From positions 12,535,791 to 12,599,790 of the forward strand of contig CM070520.1 in assembly GCA_036346375.1 (NCBI GenBank): 64,000 bases of DNA, in the 5' to 3' direction. Position numbers and translations under genes: made by a program. The stretch is from Guadua angustifolia. Its lineage: Eukaryota; Streptophyta; Magnoliopsida; Poales; Poaceae. Shown here piece after piece: positions 1-11,933 of this stretch (position 1 is its first letter; each line of letters opens with the position of its first letter). The notes beneath the pieces were generated by a model. The model searched no databases and was not told the DNA's origin. It was given only the letters and a program-made list of their open reading frames with translations.

Positions 1-660
1 GCATGATGGCTCGAAACAGCCCTCCCTGACAATTGTCATGCATATCCATCCTGCTTCAAAATCTCATTTCACTCAAAGAATGATAGACACATTTCTTTAG
101 TTTTTCTTTTCTCTGTCACTATAAAACTAAAAGAAATGATCACATACAGTGAGGATTCCATTTTGTAATAGGTGTATTCCCGATGCTTCTTAGTCCTATA
201 TTGATGAGAGCAACGTATTCTCGTGGATGCTGACTGATGAAGTGGATCGAAGCATCCTTTGGCAAGCAATGTGATTTTTAAGTTATGAAAGCATTCATTC
301 TTGTCAATAAAAAGACCTTGGAGAAGCCCAACCAATAGTGGGCTTTAATTGCCATTTATTCATTTCTTCAGCATTCTCAGCTAACCTAGCAGCTCATTAG
401 ATGGTTTAAACTGACATTATTGTAGTGGAGTGCCACTGCTTTTGCTCAGGATTGAAGTTGGTTGTTCCCTGAAGCTACAGAAATGTATGACCGGACATAT
501 CTACAAAACTACTTTTTACACCTTCTCTTTCTTCTTTGCAGTGAGACCACCTGTACTTTCAGAGCTCTTTGAAATCTAAATCAGAAGACAAAAAACAAAA
601 AATATATATCAAGATTCAAGCAACTTACAAAATCTGAATCACAAGTTTGAATCAAATCTT
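1..660. other. No gene recognised
   Basis: No coding region is supported here. A minus-strand open frame at 69-335 has no recognisable motif. The stretch at about 178-210 resembles 1,798-1,830: both contain attcccgatgcttct followed by agtcct and a related tail, so a short diverged repeat flanks this region. A pyrimidine-rich tract ending in tttgcag at about 531-541 could be a splice acceptor for the open frame that follows, but nothing else supports an intron. Confidence 0.5.
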
Positions 661-662
661 AC

Positions 663-1037
663 TTGGAAGCGCTGCCCCAATCAATGTTTCCTTCACTTCC
701 AACTTATGGAACTTCTTCTTTTGCTTCAACTTTTTCATCACTTCTTTCCTGTCCCCAATCAGCGAATTGTTTTGATTTATCAGCTTCTTCTTGTTTTCAA
801 AATCAGCAAAAGATGTCACACCAAGCAGCTGTCTTGCTGTCTTGCTTGAGCTCAGAGATTCTAGGCTCAGGTTATGTCTTTCCTTGTACTCCTTTGCAAT
901 CCCAAGAATCAGTTCACGCTTCTCCCCAGCTCCAAGATGCTGAACAGTGCTCGGTTAAGAGGCTTGTTGATCTGCTTCAATATGTTCACAGCCACTGTTG
1001 TATGTCCTGCACAAGACCAAGAAAGATAACAGTGTAA
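663..1037 (+). CDS. Unidentified open frame, 124 codons, possible exon or gene relic
   Basis: I do not recognise this protein. The frame opens at a TTG, and its first ATG is seven codons later. The composition is Ser, Gln and Cys rich, with a serine-rich N-terminal half and a Cys-rich end around the segment HSHCCMSC. No membrane segment, signal peptide or known catalytic motif is visible. A tttgcag acceptor-like site lies about 125 bases upstream, so it could be a terminal exon of a gene starting outside the window, or a captured gene fragment. Length alone does not prove coding in this AT-rich DNA. A chance open frame is about as likely. Confidence 0.2.
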   Translation: MEALPQSMFPSLPTYGTSSFASTFSSLLSCPQSANCFDLSASSCFQNQQKMSHQAAVLLSCLSSEILGSGYVFPCTPLQSQESVHASPQLQDAEQCSVKRLVDLLQYVHSHCCMSCTRPRKITV

Positions 1038-1536
1038 TGTGTATGAAGCTTCGATCCATGTAACTTACTAGTATAACTTCTGTCATTAAGTTGTCCTTGA
1101 ACAGCATCTTGGCAAAAGTATCCTACCCGCTTTTCAGTTAAGGTATTAAGCAATAGAGATTCTAATTAAGTAGCTAGAGCAAATGCTTCTATTAAACAAC
1201 AAAGAAGACTTTTCTGAAGTAGATCGAAGAAATGCTAAACTAACATTAAGTAATCCAACGAGCAATCTAGTTCACTTGGTTGTTTCACAGCAACACTAAC
1301 CATAAACAATTATTTGCTTAGTTGTCCACTTGGTTATGTGTCCTATTCATAGTAGATTTATATACTCCTTGTATTTCATACTTTCAGGCATCCGTGCTAT
1401 TCACAGGACCACTTCAATTGATCATGCTCCAATGGAGCTTAAAACTGTAAAAGAACACATAATTGAATAAAACATAACAGAGCAGGGATCTGAAAATATT
1501 TCAAACAAACAAGTAGAGAGAAGATTGCAATCCTAC

Positions 1537-1630
1537 CGCCTTGGTTCTCTGCCTCACCTCTTACAGCCTGGTGATCTAATATAGCTGTGACACGGAACAT
1601 TGGTACTCCAGCTGCTGAAGCATACCCCAC
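1537..1630 (-). other. Exon-like segment on the minus strand, unidentified
   Basis: On the minus strand a 94-base open segment is bounded by a pyrimidine-containing tttctag acceptor at its 5' end and a GTAGGA donor-like site at its 3' end. Its frame contains GYASAAGVPMFRVTAILDHQ, a plausible folded-protein composition, but I cannot name a family. No partner exon is convincing nearby: the minus-strand open frame at 1,816-2,010 has no recognised motif. It may be a relic of a gene or a chance arrangement. Confidence 0.15.
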
Positions 1631-2059
1631 CTAGAAATGTCACCATACATACATGTTAATTATTTCTGAATCTGGAATCCTCCCATCACTCGGTCATTGG
1701 CAAATGAATTATAAACATCAATTTCTTTTTTGCCGCGCCATTGAAAGGACTTACATAGGAGATTCCTTACCACAATTGCTTCAGTAAGCGTGAACATTCC
1801 CGATGCTTCTCAGTCCTACCATCTGGTGAGCAATGTTTCGTAGTGCCACGAGACGAGTGTTATGCCAAGACTAGTCCAATTGGATGCAGATTGGGTCTTC
1901 CTATGTATCACCATGCGCACATTCTTCACAATAGGAAGGCTTTGGTGAGGCCACAAACGAATGCACCTTTTCATCACTCCTGAATTGTTTTTCAGCTTTT
2001 TTCTGGGCATATTGGTGCGCAGTAAATGCTTTCAGTAGACTCTCCCAAGCAATGCTAGC

Positions 2060-2060
<1 letters not shown>

Positions 2061-2117
<57 letters not shown>

Positions 2118-2118
2118 T
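2061..2118. repeat. (ATT)n microsatellite
   Basis: About 19 uninterrupted ATT/TTA trinucleotide units. Such perfect arrays are usually length-polymorphic. The apparent poly-isoleucine open frame that crosses it is not a gene. Confidence 0.95.
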
Positions 2119-4005
2119 CAATGAATCACCGGCTGTGGGCTGCAGTAGTGCATTTCATTCCAACCAGGGAGGTCCTTTTTGCCATAGTTTTCTTGCTCAC
2201 TTCTAAGAGACAGACGACGGTGCTATTGTCATACCTTACTCTATAATATTGTGACTTAATTGCCCCCCATTAGATTGTGGATATAAATGGCTCACTTACC
2301 TCCAATCACAGGAGAAAATCTCCTCAGTACTACAAGATTACAACCCCAATTCCTCTGTAGAAATAAAAGGATAACAATGACAGTGAGGAGGAGAGATGAG
2401 CAGTGCTTCAATGCTTTTCCTCATAATACAAGTTGTACAAATCTTAAAACAAATAAAGAGGTAAGTAATCACCATCTACCTTTTATTCATGCTTTAATAT
2501 TTGTGTAACTGTCAAAAAGAAAATCATGATTGAGATATATGTGTGGTGTTGAAGGATCTAGAACTTTTCTTCTAATAAAAAAAGACTCTTAACTTATTTT
2601 GCGCTAAGAACAGTATACACATTACACAAAGATAGTCAAGTCATCCAAGCAGTATATCTATTGGCGACTAATTCTGTACCTCAGTCCTTACATTAAGATG
2701 AAGCACCGGTGATAACATTTCAGCTGAAGAAAGTCCACCCTAACATTATTATTAACTAGCAGATTTACCAGCGCAACTGCGATATAATTGTATTTGATAT
2801 ACAACTCTACTTCCAATTATTAAAATACAACTGTATTTGTTATATAACTCTATTTATATATAATTAATCTGAACCATTATAATCTGGCCCTACCAAAATA
2901 AGTGATAGAGATCATTTCAATGACTGAAATACAATTATATTTGTTATATATTATTAATCTGTACTGTTATAATCTGGTCCCACTAAAATAAGTGGTGGAG
3001 AACATTCTGTTTTTCTTTCAATTAATATGAGAATTTCTAAAATTTAGGATTATTGTAAGGATTTTCTTACTCTTAAAACAAAGGAGGTGCTTTGAATATC
3101 ACCAATTGTTTTATATATATATATATATGTGTTTAGTAAAAAGCATAAAGTTATTTTCATTAGTACCCAAGGCATGACGACTAGGTCCATTCAAATCAAC
3201 CACATTGGAAATTAAAGGGTCTTCATGTACGCATATTAGCTGAGATGTCTCATGCATGCATGCAGGCAGTCATTCTCAAATATGCAGAACAGCAAGCGAC
3301 AGAAGAGAGATGGAAGAGGAAATGCAAGTGTTACAAATCTTGTCCTGGCTAAGATCACAAACACAACACGCGATGCTGCAATCATGGCACTCTAAGGACT
3401 TCCTTAGAGACACACCATGACATGCTCTTCGCGTCTCCTCTGTTCCCCAATTTAGGTGCTGCAGCAGGACACACCATCTCAGGCAAGCGGCTGATTTCTA
3501 ACAAGTAATCACCCTCACTCAAGCGGCCGGCCCTAACTGCCAAAATTTCATTGCACAAAAAGAAATTTATTTTCTTATTTGAGTTCTCTGACCATAGAGA
3601 GCACTGAAACATGAACTGTAATTTTTTATATACAGTCACAACATAAAGGAAAACTCACGGGGATTATCGAACAGCCTAGGTGTATTCCTGGTGCCTCCCA
3701 TTGCTACATGTTGTGACTTCCGAGTAGCGTCTTTGTGTGTATATGAAGAGCAGTGTGAGTGCCCACTTCAATGGACATCCGGTTGACCAGCCGACAAAAA
3801 TCTGCTTCTTTTGGCTGTCATAGGAAATAAAAAAAAGAGAAATTTTAGTGTATTATACTAGTAGTATACGCGTAAAGATCCATCGCACCAGCCTGGACGC
3901 AATTTGATGGACTCGGGACGTTGCCACGATTTTCAATTTCGTGGAGGGGCACTTCGAAAATTTGATGACATGGCGTCACTGGCCGCTCGACGATCTTAGG
4001 CGCTA
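2119..4005. other. Intergenic, AT-rich, no gene
   Basis: No coding region is supported. The stretch 2,770-3,000 holds imperfect repeats of a motif like gtatttgttatataactct and a repeated phrase around ctggtcccactaaaataagtg, separated by about 115 bases. A (TA)n run lies at about 3,112-3,128. An atgcatgcatgc run lies near 3,252. Several short open frames here show no motif. Confidence 0.5.
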
Positions 4006-4008
4006 TTA

Positions 4009-4281
4009 GGGCATGTACAATGATATAGACAGCTGCTGTCTATAACAGGCTGACATGTCATTTATAGACACCGTTAGAGACAACTCATGCAATGGTATAA
4101 ACAACACATTTATGAGTAGATAGCTTCTTCCCACACACAACCTGTCTTGGTTCTTGTGCTAAAGTCGACTCTAGATTAAGAGACGGCTCAACTCCCTATA
4201 CACACCCTCTCTCATCCACGTCATTTTTTATCCTATGTGGTAAAGCTTAGAGACTGCTGATATGTACCATTGTACATGCTC
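4009..4281. mobile_element. Tourist-like MITE (PIF/Harbinger type)
   Basis: A 273-bp non-coding element. Its ends are inverted repeats: GGGCATGTACAATG on the left, and CATTGTACATGCTC on the right, which is the reverse complement with one mismatch. It is flanked by TTA at 4,006-4,008 and TTA at 4,282-4,284, the 3-bp target duplication made by PIF/Harbinger transposases. The interior holds further inverted copies of a tgtctata motif. It encodes nothing and would have needed a transposase in trans. It lies about 480 bases upstream of the truncated NLR start. Confidence 0.85.
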
Positions 4282-4284
4282 TTA

Positions 4285-4762
4285 CGTAGAGTACATTGTC
4301 AGGACAGGGAGAGTGTGAACTCTGAGCACATGCATGCTCTTGTCGCATTTACATGCGTGTCGGTTCTATTCAGCTGATACTGCCAAACGTGATCAGAAGA
4401 GAGATGCGATGTACCGGACTGAACCATAAAAAAAGAAATCAATCCGTAATCATTTTCTCTTGTAGTAGTAGTATAAATGTGCTAGATTTGGGCCGTCACG
4501 GTCTAGCATAATTTAGATCCGAAGCACAATGAACCCGAGCTGGACTGATGCCAACCTCTAACCGGACTCTACCACCACCAGAGTTTCTTTCCATCGAGTG
4601 TGCTTTGCTCTGCTCTGGCCTCTGGCAGACTAGCACCAAGGAAAAAAGAAGAAATACAAAAGCAAACATTGCTTCCCGAACCAAACCATATTTTCCTCCG
4701 CTACATTCTACGCTCGCATGCTTGATCAAGCATCCCATCTCTGAGAGCAGAGGCAAGGAACA
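4285..4762 (+). promoter_or_regulatory. Former 5' flank of a truncated NLR copy
   Basis: This stretch directly precedes the ATG of the NLR remnant, so it is probably its old promoter and leader. It differs from the 5' region of the NLR at 18,010, which suggests that the two genes had different promoters or have diverged greatly. I see no firm TATA box; the tagtataaatgtgc at about 4,466-4,480 is a candidate only. Confidence 0.35.
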
Positions 4763-4849
4763 ATGGCCGAGTCTGCTGTTACTGCCGTGGTTGGGAACTT
4801 GGGCAACCTTGCAGTTCAGGAGACAGCATTTTTCAGAGTTACCAAATAA
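4763..4849 (+). pseudogene. Truncated NLR N-terminus (28 codons)
   Basis: The frame begins MAESAVTAVVGNLGNLAVQE and closely matches the start of the NLR at 18,010 (MAESAVRAVVGNLSKLAVQE). After the segment ETAFF the similarity ends and the frame stops four codons later. The rest of the coiled coil, NB-ARC and LRR is missing. The ATG context (gaacaatgg) resembles that of the longer gene (taacaatgg). It is a relic of a second NLR copy in a local cluster, cut off by rearrangement at about 4,835. It cannot encode a functional receptor. Confidence 0.8.
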
Positions 4850-5058
4850 CAGAAAAACAAATTTCAATATATATAAACATGTCATTATACCAAAAAAAAA
4901 ATCCAGAGACACGGAGTTTCCAATATGCTATATAAAACTTTCCTAACATTTTTCATAATTTTATGTTAATTATGAAGCAATGTTCAGAATTACCAATAAC
5001 AGAACAATTAATTCCAATATATATAAATATGGAATAATACCAAGAAAAATAAATGTAG
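4827..5058 (+). repeat. Direct repeat of about 80 bp at the NLR truncation point
   Basis: The segment at about 4,827-4,906 recurs diverged at about 4,978-5,058. Both copies contain ttcag-a-ttacca, ataacaga, caatatatataaa and ataccaa in the same order. The left copy overlaps the end of the NLR homology, so the repeat may mark the rearrangement that removed the rest of the gene. Confidence 0.6.
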
Positions 5059-8000
5059 AGTAAATATTAATGCGGAACCACAACAATAGCTAGTACGCAC
5101 TTTTATAACAATTGGAACCACAACCATACATCATAATATTAATGCGGAAACTAATTATACAATATATTTTACAACTCAGAGTAAATATTCATAGCACAGG
5201 AGAAGCAAAGTCTTGTAGTGTGCCCATCCAACCCTTAGGCAACTAACAAGGCACAAATCCCCAAAAAGATCGCTTCACTTGAAATTCCCGTAACCTGCGA
5301 CGAAAAGATATTCTTCGGAGCCTCGTTCTCTTATCCACCTAAAACAACATAATAAGCAAGATTGGGTACTTTCGTAATCAGCAAGACTTAAGGTGCTACC
5401 CAAGGCATAACCACAATCTTTGCCAAAATAAGGCATATCAGGTGAAAATTATCCCATTTTGAAAATAATAACAACTAGCTATGTGATGACGTTACCAAGT
5501 GCCTTTGACCGTAGGCGCGGCTAATTAATTAGATTTACACTCTGCAGAGGTGTACAACTTTACCCACAAGAAATGATCAGCTCTTTGTACAAGCTATTAG
5601 CACACTTCCTTAGGTGTGACGCAGAGCGATAATAACATAACTGTTACATTACCTAAACCCGACTTTGCACCAGCCCAGTGACGTTAACCCTTTCTATGAA
5701 GAAGAAATATAAATAGCAGACATACTCTATCTTTTAAAAATAGAAAAATGAGCAGTACCCCTGCAATAAAGGTTTATTCCCATAACAAGGCGTACACCGT
5801 TATACCGACATGCATTTACCCACACCGAGGTGTGGTAGCCCCTCACAAGCAAATCTAACCAGAGTGCTTCTACTATCTCCCACCTACCAATATGCAAAGC
5901 CAGATTTAAGCAACTTAATAGATTAAGGTTGCCACATAACATCACTTGTAGTTGCATAGATTTCTTGGCTTGTAAGCAACCCATAGCTCGGTCCTTAATC
6001 TAACACGGGCAATACTCCACCCTACACTACGTATAAGTCCTCTTGTACATCCGGCTATTGCCAATAACTGCCCGCATCAAAACCATAGTTTTATTTTGAG
6101 TTTTTATTCAAAAATACTCACATCCGACATCATGTCGTAACCAATATTTTCAATTTCCCAAGTAACAATTTTGATCTGATCATATCCAACGTTGGTTCTA
6201 AAGCATGGCTAAGCATGGATAATATGTAATCGCTTATACCCATGTTGAGTTAACGAACATGCTTTGCCAAAGTATTTTGATCTGATCATATCCAACGTTG
6301 GTTCTAAAGCATGGCTAAGTATGGATAATATGTAACGCGACTATTTCACGAAGGGTGTTTGCAGTAGCGGGATATATATACAGAGCAGGTCCTAAATAAA
6401 ATATCTTTCCAAATTATTGTAATACATATAACGAAGAGTGTTTCTAAATAGATTTCCCTAATAATGGAATTTAGATGAGAAGTTTTACGAGATATTGAAA
6501 TGGCTTAAATGGTCACATAATTGACTTTATCGGGATTCGGATTTCATTTTAAGTTTGCGACTATACTAAACATGATTACTTACTCATTTTTTGGCATAAG
6601 CAGGGGATAACCTTAGAAGTGTTTTGAAACTAGTTTTGCATTATTTTGATTTTGGCCACGATAGTTTATGAAGATTAAAGGCTTTTATAAGTTGAATTTA
6701 GTTTAGTTCATTTTGCCTATTATCATGGGTTTACCTTATAAAATATACTAAGATTTGCTTTACCTAACCTGATACTTAACTCATGAAGTTATATGTAATC
6801 TTTTGTTGCTATAAAGTGATTTAGTCTCATAATCCAGTCTGAACCATGGTGCATGTACAGATGTAGGTGTACTACTACTAGTTTATTCAATATACATATC
6901 TATCAGTCTGCTTCTTATTTATGAAATAATTCAAGTCTAGTTCATTTCTTAAACCTTTTTGGCATATTCAAATAACCTACTGACCTACTGTCATATAGAA
7001 TTCATATTTCTTTTGTACAAATTACGTACTTTTGAATATTTATAGTATTGCAGTTATCTTTTATTAGAAAATGATACAAACAAAGTTGAAATTTAAATAT
7101 TTTTATATATTTGAGTTCCTGGAAGCATAAGTATTCTATTAAAATTGGTTTTAGGTAATTCCGAGTTTGTTTACAAAAATTTTATTCATAGCATATATTT
7201 AGGCCTTTTACTTAAATTTGAATTTCAAATTCATTCAGAGATCCTTTTCAAAATATTTTTGCATATTTTGGAAGCACTTGATTTTATATAAATTTAGAAT
7301 TTTGTTTCATTTCATTTGGACTAAAAATGAGAAAGATATTCAAGATTGAAATTAGCTCGGTTAAGAAAATTACAGGAAATTATGAAATACGTTTTCAACA
7401 TAGGGAAGCGCCTTTTCAATTTTCTCGATTTATTTTGAATTGTAGCCGACAGGTGGGGCCAAAGGATCAGTGAGAGGGTGAGGCTCAGAGAGACACTGGT
7501 TGACACTGGGGTCCCGCGGGTCAGTCAGTGCGAACAGAGGGATTACCTTCATGGCTTGTCACCGGCGAAGCAACACCGGAGAGGTCCGGTCGTCAGTGTG
7601 GTGAGCTTCAGGGAGTTGAGGTGCACCCGAGGGTGGAACCGCTTCAGCCGGAGGTGGTCTGAGATGAGCTGCCAGCGAGGAGAGGCAGCGACAGCATTGT
7701 CAACTCGCCGGAGAAGAAGAAGACATCGTCTCGACTTGAATGGGTGACGAATTGAGCATCAAGGAGTCACATGGGTTCCATTTTAGTGGTTGATTTGCTC
7801 GGGAAGGCAACGAGTTGGGCTGCCATTGTGCGCCGTGCTTGGAGAAGATGAATAGTAGGCGGTTGCGAGATTGCGCATGGAGAAGACTAGATTTTGTTAA
7901 GGGCTTTTGGCTATCCTAGCTTAGTGATGCTAAGGTCCGAATGAATTTGGAAATGGGTCACTACACTATGAGGATTGCAATTGTCCTGGAGCATGTGAGC

Positions 8001-9352
8001 TTTCGGCAATGGCGGCAAAGGAATGAAATTGAGGGCGTCTCGGTTGAGGAGAGGAAGAGGGAGTAGAGGGGAAGTGATGCACGTTGCTCTGGTGATCATT
8101 TGGCCGTTTTATAGCTGCGGAATTAGATGAACTTGGCCGGATTGAGCTCAATCTCAGGTGTAATCTTCACCGGGCACGACAGAAAAGAATGATGGCTTGC
8201 AGTGTGGGAAACGGAGGCTGCAACCGCGTGGCAGGGAGGAGTTAAGGACAATGCTTCGGAGGCTTATGCTACAGTCGAGGGAATGACGCAGCCTACAGTG
8301 GCGTGCAGAGGATTTGCTCTGGGGCGCCAGCATCTGGAGGTAGAAGATGACAGGAAGGAGAGATTGTGTGTGGGCCTGGACAGTGATTGCGACCCACATG
8401 GCAGCGAGTGAACTGGAGTCCTCAAGCAATTTCAGCGAGTAGAGCTATGATGAGTTCATTAGATCAGTTAGAAATAATGTCTAAAATTTATTGAAAAATT
8501 TACTGAGTGATGGAAAGGGACTTATCTTCATACATTATAAATTTCAGAGGAAAATATTATCCACAGAATTTACAAAAATTCTGACAAGGTACTGTGCACA
8601 TATTTCTGTTTTCTGTTTTGGATTTATCAGAGAGACTAAATCTTATCAAAACTTTTTAAACTTTTAATGAGAGTTCCTTTTAATCATTTTATCCTTCAGT
8701 AAAATTTTCAGATTTATATATTTTGTATTTAATTTAATAAAATTCTGATATTCAGATTACTAGATTTTTAGTCTTTATATTTTTGAATTTTTAAATATTA
8801 CAAAATACTTTATTAATTTCTGAAATTTTTAATGTATATGAATTTATGACTTAAAAAGATAATATAAAATTTCATCTCTAGGTAATGCATGATTATTTTT
8901 ATTAAATTCGACAATGCACTGTTGCTAGTCCAAATTCATTAATAGGCTTTCATTTCATGCATAAATGCTTGATATGATATTTTAAAATTTACAAATGAGT
9001 TACTGGAGTTTTTTGGTTTTAGATAAAATTTTTATTTATTTTATTGTTGTAATCTTTTGCTCCTCTCTTTAACCATTTTTTGAGCTTTATACTAAATGAT
9101 TTCTTAAGAACGAAAAATTCAAGAAAATTTATGATTAAATGAAATTTCAATCTAAATTTTATTTTCAATTCCTTTTCATATTTTGATTGATTTGAAATTT
9201 TATTTTGTAGCTTATCCTTTGATTAAGGTTGGATTTCAAGTTATTGAGATGAAAGATAAGATTTTAATTCATTCTCTGAATTTTCAAAAAAAATTATTCA
9301 ATTTCATTTTTAAATTTTAAATTCTTATTTAAAATTGTCAGGATGTTACAAA
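5059..9352. mobile_element. Decayed Ty3/gypsy LTR-like block
   Basis: No protein coding is supported. Several landmarks match the LTR of element B (53,716-56,927) in the same order. One is a segment with tacaactttaccc, then agctattagcacacttcct, then aggtgtg (about 5,550-5,625), corresponding to about 62,750-62,820. Next come AT-rich arms on both sides of a GC-rich centre (about 7,450-8,430). The block ends with ggatgttaca at 9,343-9,352, like the ggaatgttaca LTR end of B. The left limit is unclear. It is older and more diverged than B and may be a solo LTR with insertions. Open frames in the GC-rich centre (for example 7,478-7,747 and 8,154-8,429) are overlapping shadows with no recognised domain. 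Confidence 0.45.
6168..6337 (+). repeat. Direct repeat of 64 bp, two copies
   Basis: The segment at 6,168-6,231, beginning attttgatctgatcatatcc, recurs at 6,274-6,337 with about one substitution until the copies diverge. The copies are separated by about 42 bases. It lies in the decayed LTR-like block. Confidence 0.9.
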
Positions 9353-9969
9353 TAGGCAATTCAAGCTCTAATACAATAGGCCATTCAAGCAACAATACAA
9401 GAGAACGTTCAACCAGCACCAAGGAGGGCTAGCTCCTAACCATATAAATGACGATGATGATGACAATTTCATGCCACCTAAGCCACGAACCTTGCATCCT
9501 CAGAGTCCTCGAATCCTAATGATGATATTATATTAAACCCTATTAGGTATCCATACGTAGTACCCCGTTAGGAGCCAATAGTTAACTATTGTTATTTTTA
9601 TAGTAGCGACCTATTCCGACAACCATGTCCATAGAATGTATAGTTTTGTGACTTAATCCTTCACTAGAGACATGTACCCATGTTATATCCCAGTTTTATG
9701 AATTCACTGAAGCATGTATGTAGTTCACATGCCATTTGTGTGATTTTATTGTTTAGAGGCTCTCCCCGTCCGCAGGATTTTAATATTTAGGGGCTATTTG
9801 TGTGATTTTGTCGGATCAACGGCTATTTACGAAAAAACTAAAACGAATCAGGCTAGAATAGTAAAAAAATCACAACAATTTCCCTGCAAGGTGAAAATTT
9901 TAAAAAATTATCAGTGATTCTAAACCGCAAGAACTACGTAAAAAAATTTTCCAGCATTTTTAAAATTCG
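9353..9969. other. No gene recognised
   Basis: Short AT-rich stretch after the LTR-like end at 9,352. It carries a small gatgatgatgac run at about 9,450. No open frame with a recognisable protein is seen. Confidence 0.5.
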
Positions 9970-10275
9970 ATTGGTTCTGAGAAACAAATTCAATTATATA
10001 ATCTTTGTGTCATTCATTGGTTCTAAGAAAAAATTCGATTATATAATCTCTGTGCCATTCATTGGTTCTGAGAAACAAATTTTGATTTTAAAAATAACCA
10101 GGATTTTTAACTGTATGATACAAATAACTGCCACACATCTGATTCGGCCGTTATTTCCCTCATTAGTGCATACATGCGAGTGCAAATTATGAAAATGACC
10201 AAGCTCTCGTTAGTGCATGCATGTGAGTGCGAATTAAGAAAACAACCGAGCTCTTGTTATTGCATTCATGCATGT
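9970..10275 (+). repeat. Two adjacent short tandem arrays
   Basis: Array 1 (9,970 to about 10,081) is a unit of about 46 bp beginning attggttctgagaaacaaat, present about 2.4 times. Array 2 (10,162-10,275) is a unit of about 47 bp beginning gttagtgcat, present about 2.4 times with substitutions such as cgagtg/tgagtg. An open frame at 9,914-10,192 crosses array 1, and its repeated peptide is a by-product of the array rather than evidence of a gene. Confidence 0.85.
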
Positions 10276-11547
10276 TCATATAACTCACATATCGCTTCAA
10301 ATGAGTGAAAAAAATTCGGCCAAACAAAACAAAATTGCATATTGTTTGCTATTCCTGTAATTTTGTCGCGAGACCGGCTATTTTGGGAAAAAGCATCGAC
10401 TAAAACAGTTCGAAGGGCAAAAAGATAAAAAATAAAAATTTTGCTCCTCGCTAGCTGGTCGCCTGACTCACGGGTGCACTTCTCTCTCTGCAGCGCTTGG
10501 GAGGCGCTGCTTCCATCTCGTGTGCGTGGGCCCGGCTGAAGCAGCGGCTTGAAGGAAGGGTTCAAAATTTCGTTTAGCCAAAAAATTCAGACGCGAAATT
10601 TCGGTTTTTCAGCTGAAATCTATTCAAAATTCAAAAATCAAAATTCAAATCTGGTTTATTTGGCACAAAATTTCCCGAATTTCGTCGAAATTACCCTGAA
10701 ATTTGGCAAAAAATGAACTGAACGAAAAATGGTCCAACGATGTCAAAAAATTTTGAAATTGTTTTTGATGGTTCCTGACATATTAAAGATGTTCTCATAA
10801 ACTTTTTAGGTGATTATCATGTCTGTGGAATTTTTAAAAATTCAAACATTAGTACTATAGATGTTCTCATGAAACGAAGTCAATGGGTCAAACATTAGTA
10901 ATATAGACGTTCAAACATTAGTACTATTGACCAAACAAAAAAAGCTGAAATTTTTTAAAATTTTATAGAATATTACTGAGGAAATTATTAATCTGTCATA
11001 AAAAGTTTAGATCATGATCACACTCGAGAAAAATAGAAAAATCTAACAAGTTTATTGTCCCAATTATGTCCATTCTGTTTTTTATTTTTTAAAGATAACA
11101 AATGAAGTTCAATTATTTTGAAAATTTTTCTGTATGATCCTAAACTACTCAGGATGGTACCAAAATTTTTCAGATCATTATCAAGCTTGTACAATTTTTT
11201 AAAAATCTGACAATTTTTCTGCCCAAATTTTAAAATACCTCAAAAAATTATTTTTTCAACAAATTTTCATGTAAGATGATTTTCTTAGGGGTTATTGGAC
11301 TAATTCCGGTCAAATCCGGCCCTAAAACATCAAAATCTGGATTAAAAACCCGGAATTTCGCCAAAATTTCTGAAATTACTATAGCTGTACTGTAGTACAT
11401 TCAAATATTTTTAAAATTTTATATTCGGTTGGTAGTTTATATCTCACCCTACTCCGAAATCCGAAATTTCGCCGAATTTTTAAACTCGTCGAGGCACCGC
11501 CCGGTGGTGGATGGGTTCGCATGGGCGCGGCGCTATTTATCGGAAAC
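10276..11547. other. AT-rich non-coding region with recurrent gaaatttcg motifs
   Basis: No gene is supported. The motifs gaaatttcgg and gaatttcg recur on both strands near the two ends (about 10,565-10,680 and about 11,340-11,485), as in an old inverted-repeat element, but I could not define termini or a target duplication. The minus-strand open frame at 10,266-10,565 has no recognisable domain. Confidence 0.4.
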
Positions 11548-11792
11548 AAATTTTGTAGAGGAGGTATGCAAACTTAACTCTATGCATCCCCATTTCTATT
11601 GATGCAACGTGTCCCTCTAGCTAAATCTTAACCCCACCTCACCAACAATGCATTAATTGGAGGAGTGAGAAATCAAGGATGAGGTGGAGTGAGAAATTAA
11701 ATGAATGATTGAGATTGTACAAGATGTACATGTAGCATTCATCAGAGTAGAGATACATAGAGTTAAATTTACATACCTCCTTCACGAATTTT
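11548..11792. mobile_element. MITE with long imperfect terminal inverted repeats
   Basis: The left end (ttttgtagaggaggtatgca followed by aacttaactctatg) is the inverse of the right end (catagagttaaatttacata followed by cctccttcacgaa) over about 38 bp with several mismatches. The interior is non-coding. No clear target duplication was found, so the superfamily is left open. Confidence 0.6.
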
Positions 11793-11933
11793 TTTTTTCC
11801 GGTTGTCAATGAAGCTGCACTCAAGATCAGAACGCTCCTAGAGACGAAGAGGGCTATTTTTGCTTAATTCCACCGGACAGAGATTATTTTTGTAAAAGGT
11901 AACTTTGATAGGACTATAGTAAAAAATTTCACT

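Noticed and set aside
2052..2246. Open frame with a poly-isoleucine run
   Set aside because: It is simply the (ATT)n microsatellite read in one frame.
7478..8430. Several overlapping open frames in a GC-rich island
   Set aside because: Possible CpG-island gene considered. The island sits at the position of the GC-rich centre of gypsy LTRs such as 55,680-56,620, and no frame carries a domain.
9914..10192. Open frame with repeated FIGSKK/FIGSEK peptides
   Set aside because: The repeat peptide comes from a 46-bp tandem array in AT-rich DNA. No known protein.
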